In this document: positions 17,730 to 26,948 of the stretch, piece by piece
Layout: every line of letters starts with the position of its first letter
Numbering within the stretch: the first letter of the stretch is position 1
NCBI GenBank assembly: GCA_004153385.1
Contig: SDAL01000001.1
Location: 1,488,001 to 1,552,000 of the forward strand
Direction of reading: 5' to 3'
DNA: 64,000 nucleotides
From: Paracoccaceae bacterium
Lineage (GTDB): Bacteria; Pseudomonadota; Alphaproteobacteria; Rhodobacterales; Rhodobacteraceae
Made by a program: the position numbers and the translations under genes
Notes under the pieces: generated by a model
Databases searched by the model: none
What the model saw: only the letters and a program-made list of their open reading frames with translations
What the model was told of the DNA's origin: nothing

Positions 17730-19283
17730 CTATTCGGGGGGCGGCTCCTGCGCCTCCAGCGTCAGGGCCTGTGCGGCCCCTTTGGGCAGATCATCGGTGC
17801 GCAATGGCCCCGTGGGCCGCGCCAGACGCGCCCGTGTGACCCACAGCAGACGATGCTCGGCACGGGTGATGGCGACATAGGCCAACCGCTTCCACAGCGG
17901 AATGCCTGCCTCGACCCGTCCGGCCCGTGCCGCGGCATACAGATCGGGCGCGAACACCTGCACATCGCGCCATTGCGACCCTTGGGCCTTGTGGATGGTT
18001 ACGGCCGCCCCGTGCAAAAACGTGGCCCCCATACGCGCGGCAAACGGAATGAACGGCTCGTCCTCGTCCGGCAGTTCGATTTTCACGATCGAGGCCGCAG
18101 ACAGGCGCGGATCTTCGGACCCGATCACATGCAGGCGCGAGAAACCGGGCTTTTTACCCGGCCCCAGATAAACCACCTGCGCGCCTTTGATCAGCCCGCG
18201 CGCCTCCAGATCGATGCGCCGCTTGCGATGTTTGAGCGGCAGCTCGATCCCGTCGCAGATCAGCGGCTCTCCCGGCAGCAATTCATCCACAGGCGCGTTG
18301 AATGCCCCGCGAAACGCGTGGATCAGCCTGATGCGCGTGGCATTGCGCCACACCAGAACAGGCGAACGTGACAACAGATCACTTTCTACACGGCTGGCCC
18401 ATACCACGCGCTCGTCTTGCGCGGCCCTGTCTTCGATCATCCGCTCGAACTGGTCGAACTGCAGCGCATCGTCTGCCAGCGCATGTGCCAGATCAAGGAT
18501 CGGGTTATCGGCGGTTTGGCGGTGAATGCGGTGCAACACATGCTTTTGCGCCTCAGGCAGCCGCTCGAAAGACATCTCGCCCGACTGGTTCACCGGCGCC
18601 AGCTGGGCCGGATCGCCAAACAGAACCAATGTGGGGAAAATCTCGCGCAAGTCATCAAACTGGCGTTCGTCCAGCATCGAGGCCTCGTCCACAAACCCGA
18701 TATCGAGCGGCTCGTCGCGCCGCTTCCAGCCGGAAATGAAATCGGACCCGCGCAGCCCTGCAGATGCCAGCGCCCCGGGGATCGATTTATGTATTTCATA
18801 AAACGCATGTGCGCGGTCCAGCATGTCTTCGGTCAGACCGGTTTTTTGCAGCAGATCAACATTGGGGCGCTGGCCCTGCCCCATCAACCACTCCGCGATG
18901 CGTTCGTATTCCGGATCATAGACGGGCGTATACAGTATGCGGTGAATTGTGGTTGCAGGCACACCGCGGCTGCGCAAAACACTGGCGGCTTTGTTCGTGG
19001 GGGCAAGGATCGCCAAGGTGCGGCGGTCTTTCTTGCGCTTGGCTTCGTAATCACCAGACACCAGATCAACGCCCGCCTCGTCCAGCGCTTTGTAGAGCGA
19101 TGACAGCAGCATGGTTTTACCAGATCCCGCCTTGCCGATGACCGAGCGCACGCGAGAGCCACCGCTATCGCCGGTCGTCGTGCCATCGTCGATATCGACG
19201 CCCGCCTCGCGCAGGGTATCTGCAACAGCATCCCAGGCCTCGGCCTGATCTTCGGAAAACGTAATCTGGGGTGTCTTGGTCAT
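17730..19283 (-). CDS. RecD-like ATP-dependent DNA helicase (SF1, UvrD/REP C-terminal)
   Basis: A 517-residue superfamily 1 helicase. Walker A is GKAGSGKT near residue 55, Walker B is FVDEASM near 210, and the C-terminal motifs TIHKAQGSQW and LAYVAITRAE mark the UvrD-like C-terminal domain. It is shorter than true RecD and has no RecBC neighbours. It fits the stand-alone RecD-like/Dda-like AAA helicases common in alphaproteobacteria, likely acting in DNA repair or replication restart. ATGs at 19283 and 19295 are both possible and neither has a good ribosome site. It converges on TIGR02186, and a decayed ecm fragment lies just upstream. Confidence 0.85.
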   Translation of the reverse strand: MTKTPQITFSEDQAEAWDAVADTLREAGVDIDDGTTTGDSGGSRVRSVIGKAGSGKTMLLSSLYKALDEAGVDLVSGDYEAKRKKDRRTLAILAPTNKAASVLRSRGVPATTIHRILYTPVYDPEYERIAEWLMGQGQRPNVDLLQKTGLTEDMLDRAHAFYEIHKSIPGALASAGLRGSDFISGWKRRDEPLDIGFVDEASMLDERQFDDLREIFPTLVLFGDPAQLAPVNQSGEMSFERLPEAQKHVLHRIHRQTADNPILDLAHALADDALQFDQFERMIEDRAAQDERVVWASRVESDLLSRSPVLVWRNATRIRLIHAFRGAFNAPVDELLPGEPLICDGIELPLKHRKRRIDLEARGLIKGAQVVYLGPGKKPGFSRLHVIGSEDPRLSAASIVKIELPDEDEPFIPFAARMGATFLHGAAVTIHKAQGSQWRDVQVFAPDLYAAARAGRVEAGIPLWKRLAYVAITRAEHRLLWVTRARLARPTGPLRTDDLPKGAAQALTLEAQEPPPE

Positions 19284-19344
19284 GGGCGCGACCATAAACA
19301 AGCCCAAGGCCCTGCGGAAGAGCGAATACTCCCTTCCCTGAAGG

Positions 19345-19735
19345 CGCGGCGGAGCGCGAGATTACAGGCCACCGCGCCAGAGCAGGCGCGATGATACCGT
19401 CCATAATCCGGTTCATCTCGACCTCCTCCGGCGGGTAGATACGCGCCACGCCGATCTGTTTCAGGCGCGGGGCGCCGCCGCCCGGGAATCAGACCGCCCA
19501 ACACGCACCTGCAGATCCTAGGCGCGTGGGGCTTTTTCCATCCTGTCAGCCCCGGCCTCGACCAACTGCCGCTGCGAGCCTGACAAAACGGCTGCCGGCG
19601 CTCGCAAAAAAGAAACCCGTCCCACCATCCGGGGAGACACCTCCGCTTTGACCTCGGTCTACACATCGTCCAGCACCGCGATTGCTGTGGCCAAGGCAAA
19701 GGCCAGCCCCCTGCTGGGGTGCGGAACCTGCCCTT
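19345..19735 (-). pseudogene. Remnant of ethylmalonyl-CoA mutase (ecm/meaA)
   Basis: Reading the minus strand across frames gives pieces in the order expected for the C-terminal half of a B12-dependent acyl-CoA mutase. They are VPHPSRGLAFALATAIAVLD, an in-frame stop, SPRMVGRVSFF, ASAGSRFV, then VLGGLIP, APRLKQIGVARIYPPEEV and EMNRIMDGI. The last block corresponds to the (G)VARVYTPKDFELNRIM ending of ethylmalonyl-CoA mutases. At least two frameshifts, one stop and an internal deletion are visible, so no protein can be made. It is divergent from the ccr remnant at 20797, as expected for a former ecm/ccr pair. Confidence 0.75.
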
Positions 19736-19786
19736 TGCAGATGGTTGGAATACACAGTCGGACACACCGGTTTTTCATGCTTTCTG

Positions 19787-20580
19787 CTATTCTGCGCCGG
19801 TTTGGCGGCCTGAGGCCTGCGGGACGCGGCTTATCAATGTGCCTTGAAATATGCCTGCGGAGTTTTCTGCCAATTCGCGATGTGTCCTGGACCCTCCGGT
19901 CCGACTTCCAGATCCCGGGTCACACTGGGCGTGGGGTCTGGCGGCGTCGCTGAACAAGGCGGCGCATGTTGTAGGCAAGGTTTTTCCATCCCGATCTTGG
20001 CCTTCGCGCGCCTGATGCCGCTGGTGCGCACCAGCGTTTCGCCCCATAGCGTTGGTCTGCGCGCCAAAAATATGCCCGACCCGGGCGCGCACGGTGGACA
20101 TGGTGCGGCTGCCGGATTGGCCTTGTTCCACACGCGGTGCGCCGCGCTTGCGTGCGCGGTGGGCGTGGCTCTCAAGACCGCGGGCGCGCAGCTTGGCTTC
20201 CACCTCCTCGACGCGATAGGCGGGGTCGGTTCAAACGCCGGACCCCGTGCGACCCCGCATCAGCAGGTAATCCGCCGTCTGGATGTCATGCAGCGCCACG
20301 TCGCTGACATGATAGCGGCGGACCGGCTTGAGCTGGCGGCCCACGTCCACATGCTCCGTGTCGCCGTTGTGCGTTTTTTCGTGTGTCTTGGCCCCTCGGG
20401 CCTTCATATCTTTTCTCGACCGCATGGCGATCGTCCGCACATGTCGATCATCACGGACGTCGTCTCGCCATGCCGAGCCACCTGACCGGCCTATTATCTG
20501 CGCGTAGCCCCCTATCGCGCCACCGCGTTCAGTGGTTGTAGAGCGCCTTGTGCGGCCCACACTCTTTCGGAGCCGCACAC
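19787..20580 (-). pseudogene. Relic of an IS5-family transposase
   Basis: Two minus-strand frames joined by a shift near 20210 give the C-terminal two thirds of an IS5-type DDE transposase. The first frame holds QLKPVRRYHVSDVALHD and LLMRGRTGSGV; the second holds MEAKLRARGLESHAHR, TVRARVGHIFGAQTNAMG and the basic tail. The protein is broken by frameshifts and I cannot find clean terminal inverted repeats, so it is an old, immobile copy. It sits exactly between the ecm and ccr remnants. Confidence 0.75.
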
Positions 20581-20796
20581 CACCTCAAACCATTGCGGTT
20601 GATGGGTAGACTGCCGCACGCTACGCGCAGGTCATCAACGCCAAGGCGTGCCGTGGGACTTCAGACAACAGGGCTGCAAGCGCGCGATCGGCGCGTCGGT
20701 CAGCCAACAGAGGGTAGGCCCGTGGCCGCGCCTTTTTGGCGAGCGGCGAGCCATGCAGCAGATCTGAAATCACTGCGCGCTGCGCCGAGTGCGGCC

Positions 20797-21985
20797 TAGG
20801 CTATGATCTCTCCGGCGGGCGTGAAATGCCGCCCGTGTGGGATACCTGCCGGCCAATACGTATGCATGGGCCAGCCGAAGCCGTTTTTCCAGCAGCAGGT
20901 GTGGGACATGTGGCAGATAGAGCGCAGCGCGGGTCTGGTGATGGCGGCCGGAGGCAATTATAATGGTGTTCTGGCAGGATTGGGCGTGCAGGTCCGCCCG
21001 TTCGATGTGCCCAACTGCCGCTTTCTTATCGCAGGGTTGGATGCGTCGGGCATCGTGTGCGCTGTGGGTGACAAGGTCAAACCTGAAAAGGCGGCGAAGA
21101 GGTCCTGATCCACTGTCATCAGGACGATGGCAATGAGGCGGAATATAACGGCGGCGCTCCGGTATTTCGCCCTAGTCAGCGGATCAACGGCGATGAAACG
21201 TCAGACGGGTCGTTTTCATAATTAACCCGTGTTCAGGCGCAGCAACTGATGCCCTGCCCGCGCCATGTGACATGGGATGACCGTGCCTGCTACGCTGGCG
21301 CGTGCCACGGCCTGCCGGAGATTGTTCGGCCATCCCCCGCACAAGCGGAAACCCGACCAGATCGTGCGGGTCCGGGGCGCGTCGGGGGGCTAGGCCGCCT
21401 ATGCGATCCAGATTGCCGATACTGCCGGTGCAATCGTGATCCGGGTGATATCGAATGAAACCAAGCACGATTTCAAAATAGGGCCAGTGGCCCACTCAAC
21501 CGTAAAGAGTTCGAGGGCCGGGGCCAGTTGCCCACGGTGACCGGCGGCACCTACACCGCATGGCTGAAGGAAGCCCGCCGCTTTGACAGGGCGATCTGTG
21601 AGATCACCAGCAAGGACGTCAGCGTCGATATGGTCTGCGAGTATTGGGGAGAGGCGACCTTTCCCGCCTTGGCGCTTGTGGTCGAAAAGGGCGCGATGGT
21701 GGTAATCGGTGCGGGCACCTCTGGGGTCAACTGCAGCTTTGACATGCGTGATATGTGGAGGCCTTCAAAGCGCCTGCACGGTGGCAATTGTGCCAATCTC
21801 TAACAGGTGGCATCTGCCGAGCGATGATGATCGCGCGTCGTCCTGATCGGTCTATGTCGGAAGTGTTGGCGTGCACGAGATCCCCCCGAGCCCATAGCCA
21901 GATGCGCCTTAATGCAGATACGCCCGGAAATATGGCCGGTCTTGGTCCCGTCCCCCGAGACCGGATGACGCATGTTTGCCGATGC
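20797..21985 (+). pseudogene. Decayed crotonyl-CoA carboxylase/reductase (ccr)
   Basis: Pieces of Ccr appear in the correct order over 1.2 kb but in several frames. They include REMPPVWDT, VMAAGGNYNGVLAGLGVQV, FLIAGLDASGIVCAVGDKV, a degraded HCHQDDGNEA region, then QQLMPCPRHVTWDDRACY. The 21528-21803 frame follows with TYTAWLKEARRFDRAICEIT, GEATFPALALVVEKGAMVV and KRLHGGNCANL, and last MSEVLACTRSPRAH and TPGNMAGL. These match the crotonyl-CoA carboxylase/reductase sequence from near its N-terminus to its C-terminus. Multiple stops and shifts make it non-functional. The intact enzyme is the key step of the ethylmalonyl-CoA pathway. Confidence 0.85.
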
Positions 21986-22156
21986 ACCGGAGACGCGCCG
22001 GAGCTGGGTCGGAGATGGGACAGAGATCGTGACGAAGATCGCAAAACCCATCCTCCCGCCCGTGCTCCTTTGCCTTCTTGCGCGAACCCCGCCCTAGAGT
22101 TCGAATATCCTCAGGGCCATTTCAGCAAAAATCCGGAAAGCTCCGGACAGCAATGG

Positions 22157-22846
22157 TCACTCGGGCCGCACCCGCAGACGACGCATGGACAGGATCTGCA
22201 ATCCGGCTTCGTGCAGCGGCACAGTCCGGAACATGTCGCGCAGCATGGCCGCATCCGCCCGCAGCCCGCGCACCCATCCGCCCAGTTTCGTGTGTTTGTA
22301 AGGGCTTGCAACATCGGGCCATTCCACCACCGCGATCCGCGCGTGACGTGCGATCAGCATGCGGTTCATGTGAACTTCCAGCCCGAAATGCGGCAGCGTG
22401 TCCAGATCATCCAGAACCCATTCACGTGGCACCAGCCGCTCGCCAGAGATATAATCCAGCCCGATGGCGCGCCACACGACAGGCGCATTGCGCCGCAGAC
22501 TGATCGACATATCTGCACGACCATCATGCACGGGCGCGATCAGTTGGCTGATATGCACCCCCGACAGCCCTTGCAGGTCACTGTCCAGCAACATCACATG
22601 GGTGCCGCTGGCCGCCGCAATCCCGCGCGCCACGGCAGCGGACTTACCGCTGTTGGTGGCCTGACGGATCAATCGCACAGATGGAAGCCCCGCCACGATA
22701 TCGGCGGTGCCGTCATGCGAGCCGTCATCCACCACGATCACCTCGGCGATCTGCGGATGGCACATCACCGCAGCCAGTACCCGCGCGATACGCGGCGCCT
22801 CGTTATAGGCGGGGATAACGCAGCTGATCGTCAGGTCTGTGTGCAT
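22157..22846 (-). CDS. Glycosyltransferase family 2
   Basis: A 229-residue GT-A-fold enzyme without membrane segments. The nucleotide-sugar site is seen in CVIPAYNEAPRIARVL near the start and EVIVVDDGSHDGT near residue 40; the metal-binding DSD motif appears as MLLDSDLQGL near residue 90. It is the last gene of a four-gene minus-strand operon (phosphoesterase, GT21, DedA, GT2), overlapping DedA by 16 bp. This context suggests transfer of a sugar to a lipid, but the acceptor cannot be read from sequence. Confidence 0.85.
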   Translation of the reverse strand: MHTDLTISCVIPAYNEAPRIARVLAAVMCHPQIAEVIVVDDGSHDGTADIVAGLPSVRLIRQATNSGKSAAVARGIAAASGTHVMLLDSDLQGLSGVHISQLIAPVHDGRADMSISLRRNAPVVWRAIGLDYISGERLVPREWVLDDLDTLPHFGLEVHMNRMLIARHARIAVVEWPDVASPYKHTKLGGWVRGLRADAAMLRDMFRTVPLHEAGLQILSMRRLRVRPE

Positions 22847-23418
22847 GAGCGGTGCTTTCTGCGATAGATGAGCCAGATGATGACGCCGATCACCAACAGC
22901 CCGAGAACGGCCAGAGATCCGCCCGAGATCCAGCTGTCGATACGCGAATAGGCAGAGCCTGCGAAATACCCCAACGCCATGAATGCCAGCGTTTTGGGCA
23001 CAGAGGCGACAAGATTATACAAAAAGAACGGCACAATCGGCATGCGCGCCACACCGGCTGCGGCCAGAACCGCCGCGCCCGCCGAATGGGTCAGTTTGCC
23101 CATGATCAACGTCCGCCCGCCTTTGGCTCTGAAATGGCGCAGCATCCGCCCCAGCCGCCTCGGCCCAAGGCCCAGCCGCCTCCGCCACTTTGCCGAAAGC
23201 GCCCCAAGCCCGTACCGCCCCAGCGCATAAATAGCCAGATCACCCACCAGATCGCCCGCCAGCAGCACCGCCCCCAGTGGCCAGAGATCGAACATGCCAT
23301 TCGCCGCAAGCCATGTGCTGAGCACCGACACAATCGGCCCTTCGATCAGGGCAAGCCCGCCCACCAGCCACAAGCCGTGAGAGGCGATCAGCGCAATCAC
23401 TGTGTCCAGCCCGAACAT
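22831..23418 (-). CDS. DedA-family (VTT domain) membrane protein
   Basis: A 195-residue inner-membrane protein with four to five hydrophobic segments and the VTT/SNARE-associated domain. The central part is unusually arginine-rich and resembles the usual DedA motif region (KLTHSAGAAVLAAAGVARMP in place of F.GR..P....AG...M). DedA proteins are lipid scramblases or flippases, including carriers of undecaprenyl phosphate or phosphatidylethanolamine. In this operon it may move the lipid made or consumed by the neighbours, which is inference. It begins 4 bp after the GT21 stop. Confidence 0.82.
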   Translation of the reverse strand: MFGLDTVIALIASHGLWLVGGLALIEGPIVSVLSTWLAANGMFDLWPLGAVLLAGDLVGDLAIYALGRYGLGALSAKWRRRLGLGPRRLGRMLRHFRAKGGRTLIMGKLTHSAGAAVLAAAGVARMPIVPFFLYNLVASVPKTLAFMALGYFAGSAYSRIDSWISGGSLAVLGLLVIGVIIWLIYRRKHRSCTQT

Positions 23419-23421
23419 CGT

Positions 23422-24546
23422 TTACTCCACCACCTTGGGGCGCACCAAGGCACCATGACGATCCATCGCGGATCCCCGCCACTCGAACCCGCGCCGCGCC
23501 CATGTCACGGCCCACAGCGCAGGCATCAGGACATCGCGCACAATCATAGCCACCAGATCGGCGGGACGATGCGGCCAACCGGCCACACGCGCCAATCCCC
23601 ATTCCACCCCATACCACAGCACAAGTCCGGCAGGCACAAACCATGCCCCGCCGATTGCGGTCAGGCAGAGCACAGGCAGCCACGGTCCCAGCACGATTTC
23701 GGCCACAAAGATCGCCAGAAATCCGTCGCGCCGCACACGAGCCCAGCGCAACTGCCTGTCCCAAACGGCCCGAAACGACCGCTGTCCGATAGGCTGGGCA
23801 AAAGGCTGCCGCACCACCCGCACCGAAAGCCCTTGCGCCCGCACCGCCTTGGTGGAGGCCACGTCTTCTGCCAGATCATGGCCCAGCGCGACAAGGCCGC
23901 CGGCGCGCTCCAGCACCTCGCGCCGCCAGCACAGGGTTTTACCCTGCGCGAACCCCAGGCCGAGACTGTCGGCGGCCAGTTGCCAGCGCGCCTGAAAACT
24001 GTTGAGAAACGCCCCCTCTACCCGCGCCCAGATCCCCTCGGCCTGCACCCCGATGGGCGGGCTTGTCACCAGACCGGTTTTGGCATCCGCCACCGCCAGC
24101 AACCGTGTGATGTAATCGGTCGGCAGGTCAAGGTTGGCATCGGCCATGGCAATCCATTGGCCTTGTGCGACCTCCCAGCCTTTTTGCAGGTTGTTCAGTT
24201 TGGGGTTACCGGTGATCGGATCGTCACCGATCAAAAGCTGCGCGCGCGTATCGGGATAGCGGGCAATCAGGCGGCGGAGCATGGCCACGGCAGGATCGTT
24301 TTCCTGCGCCGCACAGAAAATCACCTCGTAATCGGGATACTCGAGTGTGAAGCTGCTCTCAAGGGTTTGCGCATCGAAACGGTCCAGACCACACACGGGG
24401 CGCAAGAGGGTGACCATCGCAGAGCACGTCTCTGGTGGGGGGGCAGCAGCGGTCGGGCTTCGATATCGCCACAAGCAAAGCCCCGTGGTGAGCAGATGCA
24501 CCAAGACCAGCACACACAAGATTACGCCCCATATCCAGATCATCAT
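23422..24546 (-). CDS. agt: GT21 (ceramide glucosyltransferase-like) glycolipid synthase, Agt-like
   Basis: A 374-residue membrane glycosyltransferase. It has an N-terminal transmembrane helix (about 3-24), a catalytic domain with the family-21 motifs D1-D3 (NPKLNNLQKGWEVA, ADANLDLP, LAEDV) and the (Q/R)XXRW element as DRQLRWARVRR, then two or three C-terminal helices. In Agrobacterium and marine bacteria Agt makes glucosyl- and glucuronosyl-diacylglycerol. Here it overlaps a PlcP-like gene by one base. That pair is the known phosphorus-free lipid-remodelling module, so I favour diacylglycerol over ceramide as acceptor. Confidence 0.8.
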   Translation of the reverse strand: MMIWIWGVILCVLVLVHLLTTGLCLWRYRSPTAAAPPPETCSAMVTLLRPVCGLDRFDAQTLESSFTLEYPDYEVIFCAAQENDPAVAMLRRLIARYPDTRAQLLIGDDPITGNPKLNNLQKGWEVAQGQWIAMADANLDLPTDYITRLLAVADAKTGLVTSPPIGVQAEGIWARVEGAFLNSFQARWQLAADSLGLGFAQGKTLCWRREVLERAGGLVALGHDLAEDVASTKAVRAQGLSVRVVRQPFAQPIGQRSFRAVWDRQLRWARVRRDGFLAIFVAEIVLGPWLPVLCLTAIGGAWFVPAGLVLWYGVEWGLARVAGWPHRPADLVAMIVRDVLMPALWAVTWARRGFEWRGSAMDRHGALVRPKVVE

Positions 24547-25358
24547 CACGCCTGTACCTCTGCTGGTTGCCGCACCTCCGTTTGTGGCGCACAAACAGGG
24601 CGCAGTTCAAGAAGTTCCAACCGCCCGTCTTCGGTTTCGACCAGCGCGGTCTGGTTATCGATCCAGTCACCACAGTTGGCATAGATAATGTCGTGGTTGC
24701 GATGCAGCGCAGGTTTGTGAAAATGCCCGCAAATCACACCGTCATGCCCACCGTCGCGGGCCTGCGCCACCAACCGGTCTTCGAAATGATTGCCAAGCTG
24801 CATCAGCACATTCACGCCTGCAATCAGCAACTCTACCACATTGCGTTCAGGGCGCTGGGACACCGCACGCAGAAGATGCCGGCGCGCCCAGTCATCCAGC
24901 CTGCGCAGCCATGCATCGGCGCGGCTGCCGATACGGGTCATGATATGGAAGCGCAACACCCGCATATCGCATTGGTCGCCATGCAGCACCAAAAACCGCC
25001 GCCCGTCGCAAGCGACATGGGTGATTTCGTCAACCAGCTCCATGCCTTGAAATGTACGGCCCAGCCGTTTGCGCAAGACGGCATCATGATTGCCGGGCAG
25101 ATATACAACCCGCGTGCCACTGCGCACCCTGCCCCGTAACTCGTCCATGATCGCATCATGGGTAGGCGTCCAGAGCGGCTTGCCGCAATGCCAGATATCC
25201 AGAATATCGCCCACCAGATAAATCGTGCTGGCATCCGTCTGCCGTAGGAATTCCAGAAACTGTCGCGGTCGACTGCCCCACGCCCCCAGATGCAAATCCG
25301 ATACAAACAGCGCCCTGACCTGTCTGCGTTCTCGCGACGACACGAAGGTTGCGGTCAT
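24546..25358 (-). CDS. plcP: Metallophosphoesterase, PlcP-like phospholipase C (LpxH/UDP-2,3-diacylglucosamine hydrolase fold)
   Basis: A 270-residue cytoplasmic calcineurin-fold enzyme of the COG2908 group. The five metal motifs are clear: SDLHLG, GDILD, GNHD, a histidine in VLHGDQ, and GHFHKP. In alphaproteobacteria PlcP removes the head group of phosphatidylcholine and phosphatidylethanolamine during phosphate starvation and gives diacylglycerol to Agt. The ATG at 25358 follows AAGGATCG; the longer reading frame lacks a ribosome site. The one-base overlap with the GT21 gene and the Pho-box-like repeat upstream support PlcP over true LpxH. Confidence 0.82.
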   Translation of the reverse strand: MTATFVSSRERRQVRALFVSDLHLGAWGSRPRQFLEFLRQTDASTIYLVGDILDIWHCGKPLWTPTHDAIMDELRGRVRSGTRVVYLPGNHDAVLRKRLGRTFQGMELVDEITHVACDGRRFLVLHGDQCDMRVLRFHIMTRIGSRADAWLRRLDDWARRHLLRAVSQRPERNVVELLIAGVNVLMQLGNHFEDRLVAQARDGGHDGVICGHFHKPALHRNHDIIYANCGDWIDNQTALVETEDGRLELLELRPVCAPQTEVRQPAEVQA

Positions 25359-25414
25359 GCTACGATCCTTTTGCACGTTCAGGTCGTTTGGTGCCAAGCC
25401 AGTGCGACCCCTCG

Positions 25415-25443
25415 TTAACAGTCACATGAAGCTTTTATGACCG
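25415..25443 (-). promoter_or_regulatory. Pho-box-like repeat upstream of plcP
   Basis: Read on the minus strand, three 7-bp units spaced every 11 bp are CGGTCAT (25443-25437), GCTTCAT (25432-25426) and CTGTTAA (25421-25415), separated by AAAA and GTGA. The consensus PhoB unit is CTGTCAT with the same 11-bp period. The first unit matches 6 of 7 positions, the others less well. It lies 57-85 bp before the plcP start, where PhoB would activate a weak promoter. Confidence 0.6.
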
Positions 25444-25557
25444 GTGGCAAGGCGAAAATTTCACAATAGCGGGAACAAATGACAGGTTTGTGCGTTATTG
25501 CACCGATATTATGATGGTACGCAGATCCGTATTCATCTGCGCTTTATGGAGAAACCG

Positions 25558-25827
25558 ATGAGAAAAGCATTGATCCTAGTGCCGGCAATTTTCGCACTTG
25601 CCGCTTGCCAGACCGCCAACCAGACGCGCACCGCAGGCGCGCTGACAGGGGCCGCTTTGGGTACGAATATTGCGAAAAACAAAGGCAGCAATCGGATCTC
25701 CGGCGCGGCAGCCGGTGCAGCTGCAGGCCTCCTTGCAGGTGAAGTCGTGGCGCAAAACCGCAATGCCGATGCAAACCAGTGCCGTTACCGCGATGCCTAC
25801 GGGCGCGAGTATGTCGCGAACTGCTGA
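25558..25827 (+). CDS. Small glycine-zipper outer-membrane lipoprotein
   Basis: An 89-residue protein. The signal peptide ends in a lipobox (LAAC, Cys at residue 16). The mature part has a glycine-zipper helix (GALTGAALGTNIAKN, ISGAAAGAAAGLLAGEVV) and a short C-terminal domain with two cysteines (QCRYRDAYGREYVANC) that could form a disulfide. Such proteins (YMGG/17-kDa-antigen-like) sit in the outer membrane; their function is mostly unknown. The ATG at 25558 follows GGAGAAACC. A strong terminator follows 27 bp after the stop. Confidence 0.85.
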   Translation: MRKALILVPAIFALAACQTANQTRTAGALTGAALGTNIAKNKGSNRISGAAAGAAAGLLAGEVVAQNRNADANQCRYRDAYGREYVANC

Positions 25828-25854
25828 TCGCAAACCGCGTATATACCCCAAAGG

Positions 25855-25883
25855 CGCCTCCGACATCTCGGGGGCGTTTTTTT
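25855..25883 (+). terminator. Rho-independent terminator
   Basis: A 9-bp stem (CGCCTCCGA with TCGGGGGCG, one G-U pair), a 4-nt CATC loop and seven T residues follow the lipoprotein gene. This is a textbook intrinsic terminator. Confidence 0.92.
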
Positions 25884-25903
25884 GAATCCGGTTTCTTTCC
25901 GTG

Positions 25904-25953
25904 CCCGGTCACCAATCAAGCCCGCTCACCATTCAAGCCGGTCAGCATTCAAG
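25904..25953. repeat. Three tandem copies of a 16-17 bp unit, in a 360-bp gene-free stretch
   Basis: Units with consensus CCCGGTCACCATTCAAG run at 25904-25920, 25921-25937 and 25938-25953, each differing at one or two positions. They lie just after the terminator. The rest of the gap, to 26243, holds no gene I can support; it should contain the promoter of the DUF1275 gene. Confidence 0.75.
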
Positions 25954-26243
25954 CCCGGGCCCTTTTCGACTCCGGCCAACTTTCTGTCTCCGCTCGAGGC
26001 GTGGCATGCGATGCGTTCTATATAGCTTTGCTCCCAAACAAACCGGTTCCGTGCGTCCTTCTACGGTCCGTGCAGATATCCCCACAGACCGGCGTAAACC
26101 GCCCCTCCGCACCCTTTTGCACCATACCTTATGCCTCGCCGGACCCGATTGATGGGGATCGGGCAGTGAACGGCCGCCCCCCCTCGACAAACCGTCCTGT
26201 TCGCTTCTAACACTTAGGCACACGTAATAACGAAGGCCATGAT

Positions 26244-26948
26244 ATGTTGATCCGGGTGGGTGAGGCGCGTACCGCGAGCATTGATCTGGTGCTTGCAGGA
26301 TTGCTGTCGTCGGTCGCGGGCGCGCTGAACGCCGCAGGATTCCTGATTGCCGGGTCTTTCACCGCGAACATGACGGGCAATATATCCGCATTCGCCGATT
26401 ATCTGGCAAATGGTGCCAGCTTGATTGCGCTGTCCTTTGCCGGTTTGGTTCTGGCGTTCATCTGCGGTGCAGGATGTGCGGCATTTGCGATTCAAACCGG
26501 TGAACAGCGCAAGTTCCGTGCGATCTATGCCTTGGCGATTGTGGCCGAGGCGTTGATTTTGCTGGCTTTCGGGGCGGTGTTTCTGATTGCACCCGATGCG
26601 GATGCAGAGGCCAGACTGCTTGTGATCCTCAGCTTTGTCATGGGGTTGCAAAACGCGGTCACGACCATGATCTCGCAGGCACGCGTCCGTACGACCCATG
26701 TGTCGGGGATGGCCACCGATATCGGCATCGAGCTTGCCGCCCTCAGCGGCCCCAAGCACGCGCGCAAAACAGCCAGAGACAAGCTGTTGTTGCACAGCCT
26801 GACGCTGGCATGCTTTGCCATAGGCGGGCTGTGCGGTGTCATCCTGTTCAAGATGGTCGGCTTTTGGATCTTTGTTATCGCCGCCCTGATCTTGCTGCTT
26901 ATTGCCCTGCCAGAGGCCCTGCGCGCCCGCCATAAAAACGCGCCATAA
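26244..26948 (+). CDS. DUF1275 (YoaK-like) membrane protein
   Basis: A 234-residue inner-membrane protein with about six hydrophobic segments. The family signature is visible: an early [16 protein letters not shown], then [10 protein letters not shown] near residue 45, and MGLQNAVTT with [11 protein letters not shown] near 135-155. No transport substrate is established for the family. It stands alone; a weak ribosome site precedes the start. Confidence 0.85.
   Translation: MLIRVGEARTASIDLVLAGLLSSVAGALNAAGFLIAGSFTANMTGNISAFADYLANGASLIALSFAGLVLAFICGAGCAAFAIQTGEQRKFRAIYALAIVAEALILLAFGAVFLIAPDADAEARLLVILSFVMGLQNAVTTMISQARVRTTHVSGMATDIGIELAALSGPKHARKTARDKLLLHSLTLACFAIGGLCGVILFKMVGFWIFVIAALILLLIALPEALRARHKNAP

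Noticed and set aside
22852-24684. 610-codon plus-strand frame
   Set aside because: It is antisense to the DedA and GT21 genes and rich in His, Pro and Arg with no motif.
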